DNA of 64,000 nt from an uncultured Paenibacillus sp. (GCA_937895345.1 CALAWP010000077.1:1-64000); one strand, 5' to 3'; counted from the first letter of the stretch, positions 26,359 through 36,273 are shown. A program made the numbers and translations. The notes: generated by a model from the letters alone, not told the origin.

Positions 26359-28572
26359 GTGAACTTACATACTCGTTGGAATATGTCGCGGAGGAACTCT
26401 CGCCAATGGATCGCGGCCGCCATGGCCTTCATACTGTTGATGCTGCCCATGTCGAATGCCGCCATCGCCGCGGACGAGACGGTGACGGGAATCGAACTCA
26501 GTTACGATGCGTCCGATTACGATTCAAGCTCTTCGGCTCTGGTCATGTACGTCGAGGGGGACAAGGTGAACGTCTCCGTCCTCGCTTCTCTCTCGGGTTC
26601 GACTTCCAAGAAAGACGTTACCGCCAGCGCGGTATGGAAAACGTCGAACAGCTCCGTCGTCAAGGTCGACAAGGGCGTGCTGACCGGCGCGGGCAAAGGG
26701 ACGGCGACGATAAGCGCAACTTACGGCGGTTATACCGTTTCGGTTAAGGCAACCTCCGATTACGTATATGATGAAGTTACGATTATGCAAGGCTCGGCTC
26801 CGGCCGAAGCCGCCATCGACAACGTCGAGCTGGGCCAATCGCTCACCTTCGCCGCGCACGGCAGCAAAAACGGCGTAACCGCCGATATTACGGACAAAGC
26901 GGTATGGTCGACGTCCAGCTCCTCCGTCGCAGCGGTGAACAAAGGGGAGATTACGCTCGTCGGCCCCGGCACCGTCACGATTACGGCAGCGTACAAGGGC
27001 AAATCCGACACGGTCAAGCTGACCGTCGTTTCGCCATACAAATCGATCGAGATCGAGCCCGACCAGGCTAACGGCTTGCTTGAGCTGCTGGTCGGCGACG
27101 ACGATACGAAGTTAACGGCCATGGCGTCTCCTAAAACCGGCGGAACGCTGAATGTGACCGACAAAGCGAAGTGGACAACCGGCAACTCGAAAGTGCTGAC
27201 GGTGGAAGACGGCGTCGTTACCCCGGTCGCTCCGGGCAAAACGACGATTACCGTCTCGCATCTGGGCGTAACGGACAAGATCGACGTCGTCGTGCGCACG
27301 CCGTACCAATCCATCAAGCTGACGCCTGAAAAGGAATACCATCTGCAGCTTCAAGACCAACCGATCCAAATTCAAGCCGAAGTGCTGACGAACAGCAATG
27401 TGACGAGTACCGTGACGAGCCTTGCCGAATGGACGTCCTCCGACGTGATGGTGGCGACCGTATCGAACGGCTTGGTGACGCCGAAGGCGATCGGCACGAC
27501 CAAAATTACGGCTTCCTACAAGGGCATCAGCCGCAGCATCGACATCACGGTCTATCCGAGCATTACGAAGCTGAGCGCTGATCTGGATGCGATTGACGGC
27601 TTTGTCGGAGTCAGCGGCGACCTGCCCAAAATTAGGGCGACCACGTTCGACGGCAGCGTCGTCGATGTGACCAAGCTGGTTAAATGGACCGTCGAGGATG
27701 ACGAAATTGCATCGGTGAAGGATTTGAAATGGACGGCCAAGGAGCTGGGCGAAACGACGTTGACCGCTCATGTCCAAGGCTATAAAGCCGACATCAAGCT
27801 GACCGTTCATCTGAAGCCGGTCAAGCTGATACCGGAAGCGAAAGAAGTCAGCGCCATCATCGGCAAAAACACCGATCTTCCTAAAGTGACCCTGGTCAAC
27901 GAAAAGGGCGAGGAGTCCGACATTAGCGGCCTGATCAAATGGGAAACGAAATCCGACAATATCGTCATTATGGATACGGCAATGAAAGGGCTGGAGCCTT
28001 CCAACGTCACGCTGACCGGAACGTATTTGAACAAATCCGTTATGGTGAAGGTGAAGATCGAGGAGGAAATCGTCAAGCTGACGGCGGAGCCGTCCATCAT
28101 CGAGCTGAATCCCGGCCGCTCCAAGTCGATTAAAGTAACCGGCCATTACAAAAGCGGCAAAACGGTATCGCTGGGCTCCAAAATGAACTGGGTCGTGAAC
28201 AACACCGATATCGCCATGCCTAGCGGCGCAAGCTCGGTCAAGGCGATCAATGTCGGATCGGCCAAAGTAACCGGGACGTATCAAGGCAAAACGGTGGAAA
28301 TTCCCGTTGTCGTTACGCCGAAGCTGAAATCGCTGGAGCTGTCGACCAAATCGTTGGAGATGACGGCGGGCCAGACCCAAACCGTCAAGCTGACGGCCGT
28401 TTATACGACGGGCAATCCGGCGGATCAAACGGACAGCGCCGTCTGGACAACCTCCAAAGCGAGCGTAGCGACCGTGAAGGACGGCAAGATCACCGCCGTC
28501 GCCAAAGGCTCGGCCACGATCAAAGCTTCGTTCCAGGGCAAAACCGTAACGGTGCGCGTAAAAGTGAAATAA
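26359..28572 (+). CDS. Secreted Ig-like (BIG_2) repeat protein
   Basis: Extracellular protein of 737 residues with a signal peptide (hydrophobic stretch WIAAAMAFILLMLPM, cleavage near AAIAA) and about eight to nine bacterial Ig-like group 2 domains of roughly 75-80 residues. Each domain has the typical pattern of a valine-rich first strand, a W-T-S core (VWTTSKASVATV and variants) and a GxATIxAxxxG end. No LPXTG, SLH or catalytic domain is seen, so it may be released or bound through the repeats. The start is probably the GTG at 26359 with AAAGG ten bases upstream; an ATG at 26383 is possible. The gene points away from the Van-like operon and ends at a convergent terminator. Confidence 0.85.
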   Translation: MNLHTRWNMSRRNSRQWIAAAMAFILLMLPMSNAAIAADETVTGIELSYDASDYDSSSSALVMYVEGDKVNVSVLASLSGSTSKKDVTASAVWKTSNSSVVKVDKGVLTGAGKGTATISATYGGYTVSVKATSDYVYDEVTIMQGSAPAEAAIDNVELGQSLTFAAHGSKNGVTADITDKAVWSTSSSSVAAVNKGEITLVGPGTVTITAAYKGKSDTVKLTVVSPYKSIEIEPDQANGLLELLVGDDDTKLTAMASPKTGGTLNVTDKAKWTTGNSKVLTVEDGVVTPVAPGKTTITVSHLGVTDKIDVVVRTPYQSIKLTPEKEYHLQLQDQPIQIQAEVLTNSNVTSTVTSLAEWTSSDVMVATVSNGLVTPKAIGTTKITASYKGISRSIDITVYPSITKLSADLDAIDGFVGVSGDLPKIRATTFDGSVVDVTKLVKWTVEDDEIASVKDLKWTAKELGETTLTAHVQGYKADIKLTVHLKPVKLIPEAKEVSAIIGKNTDLPKVTLVNEKGEESDISGLIKWETKSDNIVIMDTAMKGLEPSNVTLTGTYLNKSVMVKVKIEEEIVKLTAEPSIIELNPGRSKSIKVTGHYKSGKTVSLGSKMNWVVNNTDIAMPSGASSVKAINVGSAKVTGTYQGKTVEIPVVVTPKLKSLELSTKSLEMTAGQTQTVKLTAVYTTGNPADQTDSAVWTTSKASVATVKDGKITAVAKGSATIKASFQGKTVTVRVKVK

Positions 28573-28650
28573 CGAAGCGGACAACCGCGGTGCGATAAAC
28601 CTTTCAAATGAGCCGAAAGACCGCTCAAGCTTCGAACCATAGGAAACGGC

Positions 28651-28693
28651 AAACAGCCTCCGAACGCGCAGATGCGCGATCCGGAGGCTGTTT
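28651..28693. terminator. Convergent bidirectional terminator
   Basis: AACAGCCTCCG pairs with CGGAGGCTGTT, and a GCGCA/TGCGC pair extends the stem. It lies between the Ig-like protein gene (+) and oppF (-) and serves both. Confidence 0.75.
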
Positions 28694-28710
28694 GTTATGC
28701 CGCAAGCCGG

Positions 28711-29667
28711 TCAGGCGTAATGGCAGGCGGCGTAATGGCCTTTTTTCACTTCGAGCAGCTTCGGCTCGTCCGTCTTGCATTTCTCGGTAGCCATCGGGCA
28801 GCGCGTGTGGAACTGGCAGCCCTTCGGCGGATGAATCGGGCTCGGCAAATCGCCTTTCAGCACGATCCGCTCGCGGGTCGCCTCCACTTCCGGATCCGGT
28901 ATCGGAATCGCGGACAGCAGCGCGCGCGTATACGGATGGCGCGGGTCGCCGTAAAGCTCGCCGCTTTCCGCGAGCTCGACGATTTTGCCCAAATACATGA
29001 CCGCCACACGGTCGCTGATATGCTTCACCATCGACAGATCATGCGCGATAAACAGATACGTCAACCCCATCTTCCGCTGCAAATCCTGCATCAGGTTGAC
29101 GACCTGCGCCTGAATCGACACGTCCAAAGCGGAAATCGGCTCGTCGGCGATAATAAACTTCGGACGGACCGCAAGTGCGCGGGCAATGCCGATCCTCTGC
29201 CGCTGGCCGCCGGAAAACTCATGCGGATACCGGGTCGCGTGATCCGGGTTCAGGTTGACCAGGTCGAGCAGCTCCTCGACCTTCCGCTTCCGTTCCTTGC
29301 GGCTTCCGGCCAGGTTGTGAATGTCCAGCGCCTCGCCGATAATATCGGTGACCGTCATGCGCGGATTCAGCGATGCGTAAGGGTCCTGAAAGATCATCTG
29401 CATATTGCGGCGCAGCCCCTTCAGCTCGGAGCCCCGCAGCTTGTAGATGTCCTTGCCGTCAAACGTCACGCTGCCGGAAGTCGGCTCGTACAGCCGCATA
29501 ATCGTACGGCCCGCCGTCGACTTTCCGCAGCCGGATTCGCCGACGACGCCGACCGTCTCGCCTTTGCCGACGGAGAAGCTGACTTCGTTGACGGCCTTCA
29601 ATAGATTGCCGCCGCCCAAATCGAAAAATTTGCGCAAATCCTTTACTTCAATCAACGGAGCGCTCAT
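28711..29667 (-). CDS. oppF: Oligopeptide/dipeptide ABC transporter ATPase F
   Basis: Cytoplasmic ATPase of 318 residues. Walker A GESGCGKS (about 45-52), ABC signature FSGGQRQRIGIARAL, Walker B KFIIADEPISALDVS, and the C-terminal Opp/Dpp extension with cysteines (CQFHTRCPMATEKC) are present. The ATG at 29667 follows GGGAGGTG and overlaps oppD by four bases. Last gene of the operon. Confidence 0.95.
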   Translation of the reverse strand: MSAPLIEVKDLRKFFDLGGGNLLKAVNEVSFSVGKGETVGVVGESGCGKSTAGRTIMRLYEPTSGSVTFDGKDIYKLRGSELKGLRRNMQMIFQDPYASLNPRMTVTDIIGEALDIHNLAGSRKERKRKVEELLDLVNLNPDHATRYPHEFSGGQRQRIGIARALAVRPKFIIADEPISALDVSIQAQVVNLMQDLQRKMGLTYLFIAHDLSMVKHISDRVAVMYLGKIVELAESGELYGDPRHPYTRALLSAIPIPDPEVEATRERIVLKGDLPSPIHPPKGCQFHTRCPMATEKCKTDEPKLLEVKKGHYAACHYA

Positions 29668-30665
29668 ACCGGCACCTCCCGCTTCGCGAGCGGATGCAGC
29701 ATCCAGCAAGCCGCCGCGTGGGAGTCGCTGTCTTCAATGGCATGCAGGCGCGGATCGTTGTCCACGCACACTTTCATCGCCTCGTCGCAGCGGGCGCAGA
29801 AGCTGCAGCCGGCCGGAGGTTTGATCAGGTCCGGAGGCGTGCCGGGAATCGGAACGAGCGGCTCCTCCTTCTTCTGATCGAGACGGGGAAGCGAGCGAAG
29901 CAAACCGCGCGTATACGGATGCTGCGGGTTTTTGAATATTTCCCACTTCGTTCCGGTTTCCACGATTTTGCCCGCGTACATGACGATGACGCGATCGCAT
30001 ACGTCGGCCACGACGCCAAGGTCATGCGTAATCAAAATGATGGAAGTGCCCATCTTCCGCTGCAGATCCTTCATGACGCGCATAATTTGCGCCTGGATCG
30101 TTACGTCCAATGCGGTCGTCGGCTCGTCCGCGATCAGCAAGGCCGGATTGCAGGCCAGCGCGATCGCAATCATGACGCGTTGGCGCATGCCGCCCGAAAA
30201 TTGATGCGGAAACTGCTTCAACCGGGATTCCGGGTTCGGGATGCCGACCAGCTGGAGCATCTCGACGGCACGCTCGCGCGCCTTGCCTTTCTCGATGTTC
30301 TGGTGCTTGACCAAGCCCTCCATAATCTGATCACCGACGGTCATCGTCGGGTTCAAGGACGTCATCGGATCTTGAAAGATCATCCCGATCTTGTTGCCGC
30401 GAATCGTCTGCATCTCTCTCTCGGACAAGGTCAGCAGCTCCTGCCCTTCGAATTTGACCGATCCGCCTTTGATCCGGCTTGGCGGCGAAGGGTTGAGCCT
30501 CATGATCGTTTGCGCCGTCACGCTTTTGCCGGAACCGGATTCCCCGACGATCGCGACGGCCTCCCCTTTGTTCACTTTAAAGCTTATATCTCGAATCGCC
30601 TGCACTTCGCCCGCGTACACGTCGAAGGAGACGCTTAAATTTTTCACTTCCAGCAAGGTCTTCAT
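29664..30665 (-). CDS. oppD: Oligopeptide/dipeptide ABC transporter ATPase D
   Basis: Partner ATPase of OppF, 333 residues. Walker A GESGSGKS, signature FSGGMRQRVMIAIAL, Walker B LLIADEPTTALDVT and the cysteine-containing C-terminal region (CSFCARCDEAMKVC) are all present. The ATG at 30665 follows AGAGGAGGT at seven bases. It lies 34 bases after oppC. Confidence 0.95.
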   Translation of the reverse strand: MKTLLEVKNLSVSFDVYAGEVQAIRDISFKVNKGEAVAIVGESGSGKSVTAQTIMRLNPSPPSRIKGGSVKFEGQELLTLSEREMQTIRGNKIGMIFQDPMTSLNPTMTVGDQIMEGLVKHQNIEKGKARERAVEMLQLVGIPNPESRLKQFPHQFSGGMRQRVMIAIALACNPALLIADEPTTALDVTIQAQIMRVMKDLQRKMGTSIILITHDLGVVADVCDRVIVMYAGKIVETGTKWEIFKNPQHPYTRGLLRSLPRLDQKKEEPLVPIPGTPPDLIKPPAGCSFCARCDEAMKVCVDNDPRLHAIEDSDSHAAACWMLHPLAKREVPV

Positions 30666-30699
30666 CACGGTGACCTCCTCTCGGCTTTGGATCAAGCCG

Positions 30700-31647
30700 T
30701 TATTTTTTCAGCTTCGGATCGAACGCGTCGCGCAGTCCGTCGCCGAATACGTTAAACGCAAAGATGGTCAAGCTCAAAAATAATGCCGGGAAGAACAGAC
30801 GCCACGGCGAGTTCGCCAGAATGCCGCCTACGCCGTCGTCGATCATCGTTCCCCAGGATGCGACGGGCGATTGCACGCCGAGACCGAGGAAGCTGAGGAA
30901 CGCTTCCGTAAAGATCGCATTCGGAATCGTCAGCGTCAGCGTCACGAGGATCGGCCCCATGGCGTTCGGAATCAGATGGCGGAAAATAATGCGCATCGAG
31001 CTTGCGCCAAGCGACTTGGAAGCCAGCGCATATTCCTGATTTTTCAGCTGCATGATTTGGCCGCGCACAATCCAGGCCATATTGATCCAGCCCGTAATGG
31101 ACATTGCGACGATAATCGTCGTCAAGCTTGGCTCCATGACGACGAGCAGCAGGATGACGACAAGCAGGTACGGAATGGAGTACAAAATTTCGGCAAACCG
31201 GTTCATGACCTCGTCCACTTTGCCGCCGTAATAGCCCATAATGCCGCCGTACACGATGCCGATGATCAGGTCGATGAGCGCGGCGGCCACGCCGACGAAC
31301 AAGGAAACTTGCGCGCCCTTCCAAGTTCGCTCGAACATGTCGCGCCCCAGCTCGTCCGTACCGAACCAATGTACGGCGTTCGGCGCCTGGTTCGTATTGG
31401 CCAAATCGTTCGTGTAATGGTCGAACGGCCATACGATCGGCAATATAAAGGCGCAGAGCGTCATGACGACGATAATCCAGAAGCCGGTCATCGCCAGCTT
31501 GTTGCTCATCAGCCTCATGCGGATATCCTGCCAGGCGGTCAGGCTTTTGCGTCCCGCTTCGTCCTTGACCGCGCGTTCGCGGCTCAGCTTCTGGAACATC
31601 TCGGGGGACAAGTTGTCGGATGAGTAAGTCGTTTTGGAATCGGACAT
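30700..31647 (-). CDS. oppC: Oligopeptide/dipeptide ABC transporter permease C
   Basis: Inner-membrane permease of 315 residues with a hydrophilic N-terminal part, six membrane helices, and the OppC region HWFGTDELGRDMFERTW (about 91-107). The EAA-type coupling loop is SKSLGASSMRIIFRHLIPNA. It is 3 bases after oppB. Confidence 0.94.
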   Translation of the reverse strand: MSDSKTTYSSDNLSPEMFQKLSRERAVKDEAGRKSLTAWQDIRMRLMSNKLAMTGFWIIVVMTLCAFILPIVWPFDHYTNDLANTNQAPNAVHWFGTDELGRDMFERTWKGAQVSLFVGVAAALIDLIIGIVYGGIMGYYGGKVDEVMNRFAEILYSIPYLLVVILLLVVMEPSLTTIIVAMSITGWINMAWIVRGQIMQLKNQEYALASKSLGASSMRIIFRHLIPNAMGPILVTLTLTIPNAIFTEAFLSFLGLGVQSPVASWGTMIDDGVGGILANSPWRLFFPALFLSLTIFAFNVFGDGLRDAFDPKLKK

Positions 31648-31650
31648 CGC

Positions 31651-32595
31651 TTATTTGGCCCCCTTTCCGCCGGACGCGCGCATGCGCGGATCGACGAATA
31701 CATAGGCGATATCCGACAGCAGACGGGCCGCCATTAGAATAACGGCATAAAAGATGGTAATGCCCATAATGAGCGGATAATCGCGATCTATTACACTGGT
31801 AACAAAGTGCTTTCCGATACCCGGAATGGCGAATATTTTTTCCACCACGACCGAACCCGTAATGATGCCTGCAGTCAAGTAACCCAGGTAGGTGACGACG
31901 GGCAGCATGGAGTTGCGGAGCGCGTGGCGGGCTACGATCACATAGCCGGAAAGCCCTTTGGATTTGGCGGTTTTAATGAAATCGGCATGAAGCACTTCAA
32001 TCATGGTCGATCGGAGCAGCCTTGCTATAAACGCGATCGGCCCTGAAGCCAAGGCGATCGTCGGCAATACGTAATCCAGCGGCCCGTTCAGGCCCGCGAC
32101 TTCGAAAATTCGATATTTGGATGCCAAAAAATATTGCAGCACCGGCGCCAGGACAAGGCTGGGCACCGATAAGCCGACAACGGCGATAATCATGGAAACA
32201 TTGTCAAGCATTTTGCGGTGATACATGGCTGCCAGAATGCCCAGGATGCAGCCGACGACTACGGACGTCACGATCGCGACGATGCCGAGCTTTAAGGAAG
32301 GTCCAAACGAATCCGCGATCATTTTGTCCACGGACTGAAACTTTTTCTTCATGGAAATGCCCATATCGCCTTGCAGCAGGTTGGACAAATATTTGCCGTA
32401 TTGGACGATCAGCGGTTTGTCCAGGCCGTAATACGCTTCCAGGTTTTTCTGCACTTGCGGGTTAGGCGCCTTTTCGGATTGGAGCGGGCTTCCCGGTATC
32501 GCGTTCATCAGCAAAAACGTTGCGGAAATGAGCAGAAACAATGACAGCAGCATAAAGACAACTTTATTGATAATATAGCGGAACAAAAGGATCAC
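31651..32595 (-). CDS. oppB: Oligopeptide/dipeptide ABC transporter permease B
   Basis: Permease of 314 residues with the OppB pattern: first helix, MNAIPGSPL, NPQVQKNLEAYYGLDKPL, GDMGISMKK, and the EAA loop AKSKGLSGYVIVARHALRNS. I prefer a GTG start at 32595 with GGAG nine bases upstream; an ATG at 32622 has no ribosome site. Confidence 0.9.
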   Translation of the reverse strand: MILLFRYIINKVVFMLLSLFLLISATFLLMNAIPGSPLQSEKAPNPQVQKNLEAYYGLDKPLIVQYGKYLSNLLQGDMGISMKKKFQSVDKMIADSFGPSLKLGIVAIVTSVVVGCILGILAAMYHRKMLDNVSMIIAVVGLSVPSLVLAPVLQYFLASKYRIFEVAGLNGPLDYVLPTIALASGPIAFIARLLRSTMIEVLHADFIKTAKSKGLSGYVIVARHALRNSMLPVVTYLGYLTAGIITGSVVVEKIFAIPGIGKHFVTSVIDRDYPLIMGITIFYAVILMAARLLSDIAYVFVDPRMRASGGKGAK

Positions 32596-32626
32596 CCACT
32601 CTCTCTCCATCAATATTGGCATTTGA

Positions 32627-32661
32627 AAAGGGTATATATAGAGAGACTATATATACCCTTT
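32627..32661 (-). terminator. Intercistronic hairpin between oppA and oppB
   Basis: A perfect 15-bp AT-rich inverted repeat (AAAGGGTATATATAG) with a five-base loop lies 46 bases after oppA and is followed by TTTT on the minus strand. It probably lets only part of the transcripts continue into oppB, so that the binding protein is made in excess, as is common for such operons. Confidence 0.65.
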
Positions 32662-32706
32662 CCCAACGGTTACTCTACATCGCCCAAGCCGCGGCAAGCG
32701 CGGGGC

Positions 32707-34386
32707 TTACTTTTTGCTTCCGTACACCCAGTCCAGATGGCCCGCGTAGTCGGAGAATACGTTCTCGAAGCCGTCCTTGACCATCGTTACGGTCGTGTAG
32801 TAGTAGATCGGCAATACGCCCATGTCGTCGGCAATCGCGATTTTCTCGGCGTCGGCCATCATTTGGATGCTTTCCTCGCCGGTCTCCGCAACCAGAGAGC
32901 CGTCAAGCAGCTGCTTCACCTGGTCATTCGAATATTTGCCGTCGTTGTTGCCGGAGTTCGGGTGAATCAGGTCGTACGTAAAGTTGATCGGATGGTTGAT
33001 GTCCGCGCCCCAGCCGGAACGAGCGATGTCGAAGTGACCCGCTTTTCTCGACTCGAGGAACGTGCCCCATTCCTGGTTCGCCAGCTTCACTTCTACGCCC
33101 AGGTTTTTGCGCCACATGTCCACGATCGCTTCCGCCATTTTTTTATGGCCTTCGTTCGTGTTGTACAGCAGCGTTACTTCCGGGAAGGTTTTCAAACCTT
33201 TTTCAGCCATGCCTTCCGCCAGAAGCTTCTTCGCTTCTTCCACATTTTCCTCGAAGAAATTGTCCGGATACACGTCGCGGAACGGCTTGCCATCCGGACC
33301 GGCGATGCTCGGAGGCACCAGGCCGAAGGCCGGCTGCTGGTTCGCTTGCGCAACGTTGTCGATGATCGACTGGCGGTCAACCGCCATCGCAAACGCTTTG
33401 CGGATCTTCACGTTGTCGAACGGCGCCTTTTGCGTGTTGAACAGGTAGTAGTAAGTCGAAGCAACCGCAGTTACCTCGGCCTTCCCTTCCTTGATCACTT
33501 GCTGCGTCAGGTCGGTCGGAACGGAGCCGGCTTGGGCGCCGATCCAGTCGATTTTGTCCGTTTGGAACAGCTGGTAAACCGTATTGTCGTCTTCGACCAG
33601 CGAAATCGTCACTTTGTCGAAGTTGATTTTCGCTTTATTGTAGTAGTCGGGATTTTTCTCCAAAATGAGCTTGTCCCCGTGCGACCATTGCTTCAGCAGA
33701 AACGGACCGTTGGACACGATCGTCTCGGCGTCGGCGGCCCAGTCCGGCTTCTCGGAAACCGTCGCTTGATGTACCGGCAGGTAAGTATAGTGGGACAGCA
33801 AGCTCTCGAAATAAGGAGCCGGCGTATACAGCTTGACTTCCAGCGTGAAGTCGTCCGTCGCCTTAACGCCTACGGATGCCTCTTCGGCCTCGCCAAGATT
33901 GTATTTCTCGCCATTTTCCAGGTAATACAGCATGTACGCATACTCCGATGCCGTCTCCGGATTCAGGGCGCGCTTCCAAGCGTATTCGAAATCGTGAGCG
34001 GTCACGTTGTCGCCGTTGGTCCATTTGACATCGTCGCGAAGCTTGATCGTGTACGTCTTGCCGTCTTCGGATACGTTGATTTCTTTGGCGATCGCCAATT
34101 CAGGCTCGCCCTTCGTGTTCAGGCGCGTTAGACCCTCGTACAGGCCGGCGGCCACGATGGACGATTGGGCGTCCGTCATCAGAGCCGGATCCAGGCTTGG
34201 CGGCTCGCTCGCGAGCGTGAAACGGAACTCTTGAGGCGCGCCTTTGTTTCCGCCTTCCTGCTCTTGTCCTCCGGTGTTGCCGCCCGCATTGTTGCCGTTC
34301 TTGTCCCCGCACGCCGCCAGCAAAGTGCTGAACGCGAGAATCATGACGAGCATGAATTGAACAGGCTTGTTAAATCTCCCTTTCAT
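32707..34386 (-). CDS. oppA: Oligopeptide-binding lipoprotein
   Basis: Solute-binding lipoprotein of 559 residues. The lipobox is LAAC with Cys26, followed by a Gly/Asn/Gln-rich linker. The body is the family 5 fold (FTLASEPPSLDPALMTDA, LRDDVKWTNGDNVTAHDFEYAW, NNDGKYSNDQVKQLL). AGGG precedes the ATG. First gene of the operon. Such systems import peptides for food, signalling or wall recycling; which of these is unknown here. Confidence 0.94.
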   Translation of the reverse strand: MKGRFNKPVQFMLVMILAFSTLLAACGDKNGNNAGGNTGGQEQEGGNKGAPQEFRFTLASEPPSLDPALMTDAQSSIVAAGLYEGLTRLNTKGEPELAIAKEINVSEDGKTYTIKLRDDVKWTNGDNVTAHDFEYAWKRALNPETASEYAYMLYYLENGEKYNLGEAEEASVGVKATDDFTLEVKLYTPAPYFESLLSHYTYLPVHQATVSEKPDWAADAETIVSNGPFLLKQWSHGDKLILEKNPDYYNKAKINFDKVTISLVEDDNTVYQLFQTDKIDWIGAQAGSVPTDLTQQVIKEGKAEVTAVASTYYYLFNTQKAPFDNVKIRKAFAMAVDRQSIIDNVAQANQQPAFGLVPPSIAGPDGKPFRDVYPDNFFEENVEEAKKLLAEGMAEKGLKTFPEVTLLYNTNEGHKKMAEAIVDMWRKNLGVEVKLANQEWGTFLESRKAGHFDIARSGWGADINHPINFTYDLIHPNSGNNDGKYSNDQVKQLLDGSLVAETGEESIQMMADAEKIAIADDMGVLPIYYYTTVTMVKDGFENVFSDYAGHLDWVYGSKK

Positions 34387-34528
34387 GCAATAGATCCCTG
34401 CCTTCTATGTTGATATTTTTTATACAACCGCAGATGAAAACGATCGCTGTAAAACCTCTTCTTCTCATGTAATATTTTACATTAAATAGTGGTTTACACA
34501 TCGTTAACAACTTACTTTAATGCTTAAC

Positions 34529-34558
34529 AATATACATCCTGTGTATAATAATTGTCAA
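34529..34558 (-). promoter_or_regulatory. Sigma-A promoter of the opp operon
   Basis: TTGACA (34553-34558) and TATATT (34529-34534) on the minus strand are 18 bases apart, giving a leader of about 135 bases before oppA. Confidence 0.75.
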
Positions 34559-34712
34559 TCGGTTTCTCCTCCTAAAGTGTTTCCATCGCCCCTATTACAA
34601 TGCCCATTTTTGCCGGATTTTATGAATAAAAAGCTTTAAATCTTTAATTCTCGTTTGCTTCAGAACGTTAAACCATATATGTGTTAAAGCGACTCCACAC
34701 TAATAACTGCGC

Positions 34713-34754
34713 GCTTTAAAGCTTGCTTGCATTAATCGGGACTAGCTTTAAAGC
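34713..34754. promoter_or_regulatory. Pair of GCTTTAAAGC palindromes
   Basis: Two perfect 10-bp palindromes, GCTTTAAAGC at 34713-34722 and 34745-34754, are 32 bp apart, about three helical turns, in the AT-rich gap between glyA and oppA. A half-copy (GCTTTAAAT) is at 34631. They could be operators for the opp operon about 155-195 bp upstream of its -35 box. The remainder of 34559-34963 holds nothing else I can name. Confidence 0.4.
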
Positions 34755-34963
34755 ACGCGCGGTGCCGATTCCGGCAACGCAGGCGCCTCTCCCGCCCAAA
34801 CAGCCCGGGTCGCGGACCAAATCCAATGAAACACGTCGTTACCGCACAATTAACGATTACATTATAGGTATATTTAGTAAACTATAATTATGATTATTAT
34901 TCTGAATATTCAATCGAATAAATCCATAGTGTCCGTCCGTTATTCGATGAACGTTCACGGAAA

Positions 34964-35005
34964 CAAAAAAACACCGCCAGGCATTGGAATGCCTGGACGG
35001 TGTTA
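34964..35005 (-). terminator. Terminator of glyA
   Basis: AACACCG/CGGTGTT and AGGCATT/AATGCCT stems form one hairpin followed by seven T residues on the minus strand, 20 bases after glyA. Confidence 0.85.
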
Positions 35006-35025
35006 TAAAGATGATGATATGTCAA

Positions 35026-36273
35026 TTAATAGTTTAATTCAGGATAGAGCGGATATTGCGCCGTAAGACCTCTTACCATGCCGCGGGCTTTGTCGAGCGT
35101 GGCGGCGTCTTCCGGATTTTTAAGCACCATGGCGATGACTTCGGCAATGACCTTCATCGCATCTTCCTTCATGCCGCGAGCCGTAGCGGCCGGCGTACCG
35201 ACGCGGATGCCGCTCGTGACGAACGGGCTGGTCGGATCAAACGGAATCGCGTTTTTGTTCACCGTAATGCCTACTTCGTCAAGCACATGCTCGGCTGCTT
35301 TGCCCGTAATGTTCAGGTTGCGCGTATCGATCAGCATCAGATGGTTGTCCGTGCCTCCGGAAACGATGTTGATGCCTTTGGCCGTCAGCTCTTCGGACAG
35401 CACCTTGGCGTTGTTGACGACTTGCTGAGCGTATTCCTTGAAGGAAGGCTGCAGCGCCTCGCCGAACGCGACCGCTTTCGCCGCGATGATATGCATGAGC
35501 GGACCGCCTTGGGAGCCCGGGAATACCGCTTTGTCGATGGCCGCCGCCCATGCCTTGTGGCACAGAATCATGCCGCCGCGAGGTCCGCGAAGCGTCTTGT
35601 GCGTCGTGGTCGTCACGAAATGCGCATGAGGCACCGGGTTCGGATGCAGGCCTGCCGCAACAAGACCGGCAATGTGGGCCATATCGACCATGAACAGCGC
35701 GCCGACATCCTTCGCGATTTGGCCGAGCGTTTCGAAGTCGATAATGCGCGGATACGCGCTGGCGCCGGCGACGATCAGGCGAGGACGATGCTTGAACGCG
35801 AGCTTGCGCACTTCCTCGTAATCGATCGTGAAGGAATCTTCTTGCACGCCGTAAGCGACGAAGTTGTACAGAAGGCCGGATGCGTTAACCGGGCTGCCGT
35901 GCGTCAAATGGCCGCCATGCGCCAGGTTCATGCCAAGCACCGTATCGCCCGGCTTCAGAGCCGCCAAGTAGACGGCCATGTTCGCTTGCGCGCCGGAGTG
36001 AGGCTGCACGTTGGCGTGCTCCGCGCCGAACAGCTCCTTCGCGCGCTCGCGCGCGATGTCCTCGACGATGTCGACATGCTCGCAGCCGCCGTAATAACGT
36101 TTGCTCGGATAACCTTCCGCATATTTGTTCGTCAGCACGGAGCCCATCGCTTCCAGCACCGCTTCGCTGACGATATTTTCGGATGCGATCAGCTCAATGT
36201 TGTCGCGCTGACGCTGCAGCTCCAGGCCAAGCGCCTTCATCACTTCCGGATCTTGTTTGCGTAATTGTTCCAC
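35026..36273 (-). CDS. glyA: Serine hydroxymethyltransferase
   Basis: PLP enzyme that makes glycine and methylene-tetrahydrofolate from serine, 415 residues. The PLP lysine lies in TTTTHKTLRGPRGG, and LIASENIVSEAVLEAMGS, YPSKRYYGGCEHVD and NVQPHSGAQANMAVY are present. The start is a GTG at 36273 with AAGGAGG nine bases upstream. It ends the glyA-side block of the ywl region. Confidence 0.98.
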   Translation of the reverse strand: MEQLRKQDPEVMKALGLELQRQRDNIELIASENIVSEAVLEAMGSVLTNKYAEGYPSKRYYGGCEHVDIVEDIARERAKELFGAEHANVQPHSGAQANMAVYLAALKPGDTVLGMNLAHGGHLTHGSPVNASGLLYNFVAYGVQEDSFTIDYEEVRKLAFKHRPRLIVAGASAYPRIIDFETLGQIAKDVGALFMVDMAHIAGLVAAGLHPNPVPHAHFVTTTTHKTLRGPRGGMILCHKAWAAAIDKAVFPGSQGGPLMHIIAAKAVAFGEALQPSFKEYAQQVVNNAKVLSEELTAKGINIVSGGTDNHLMLIDTRNLNITGKAAEHVLDEVGITVNKNAIPFDPTSPFVTSGIRVGTPAATARGMKEDAMKVIAEVIAMVLKNPEDAATLDKARGMVRGLTAQYPLYPELNY

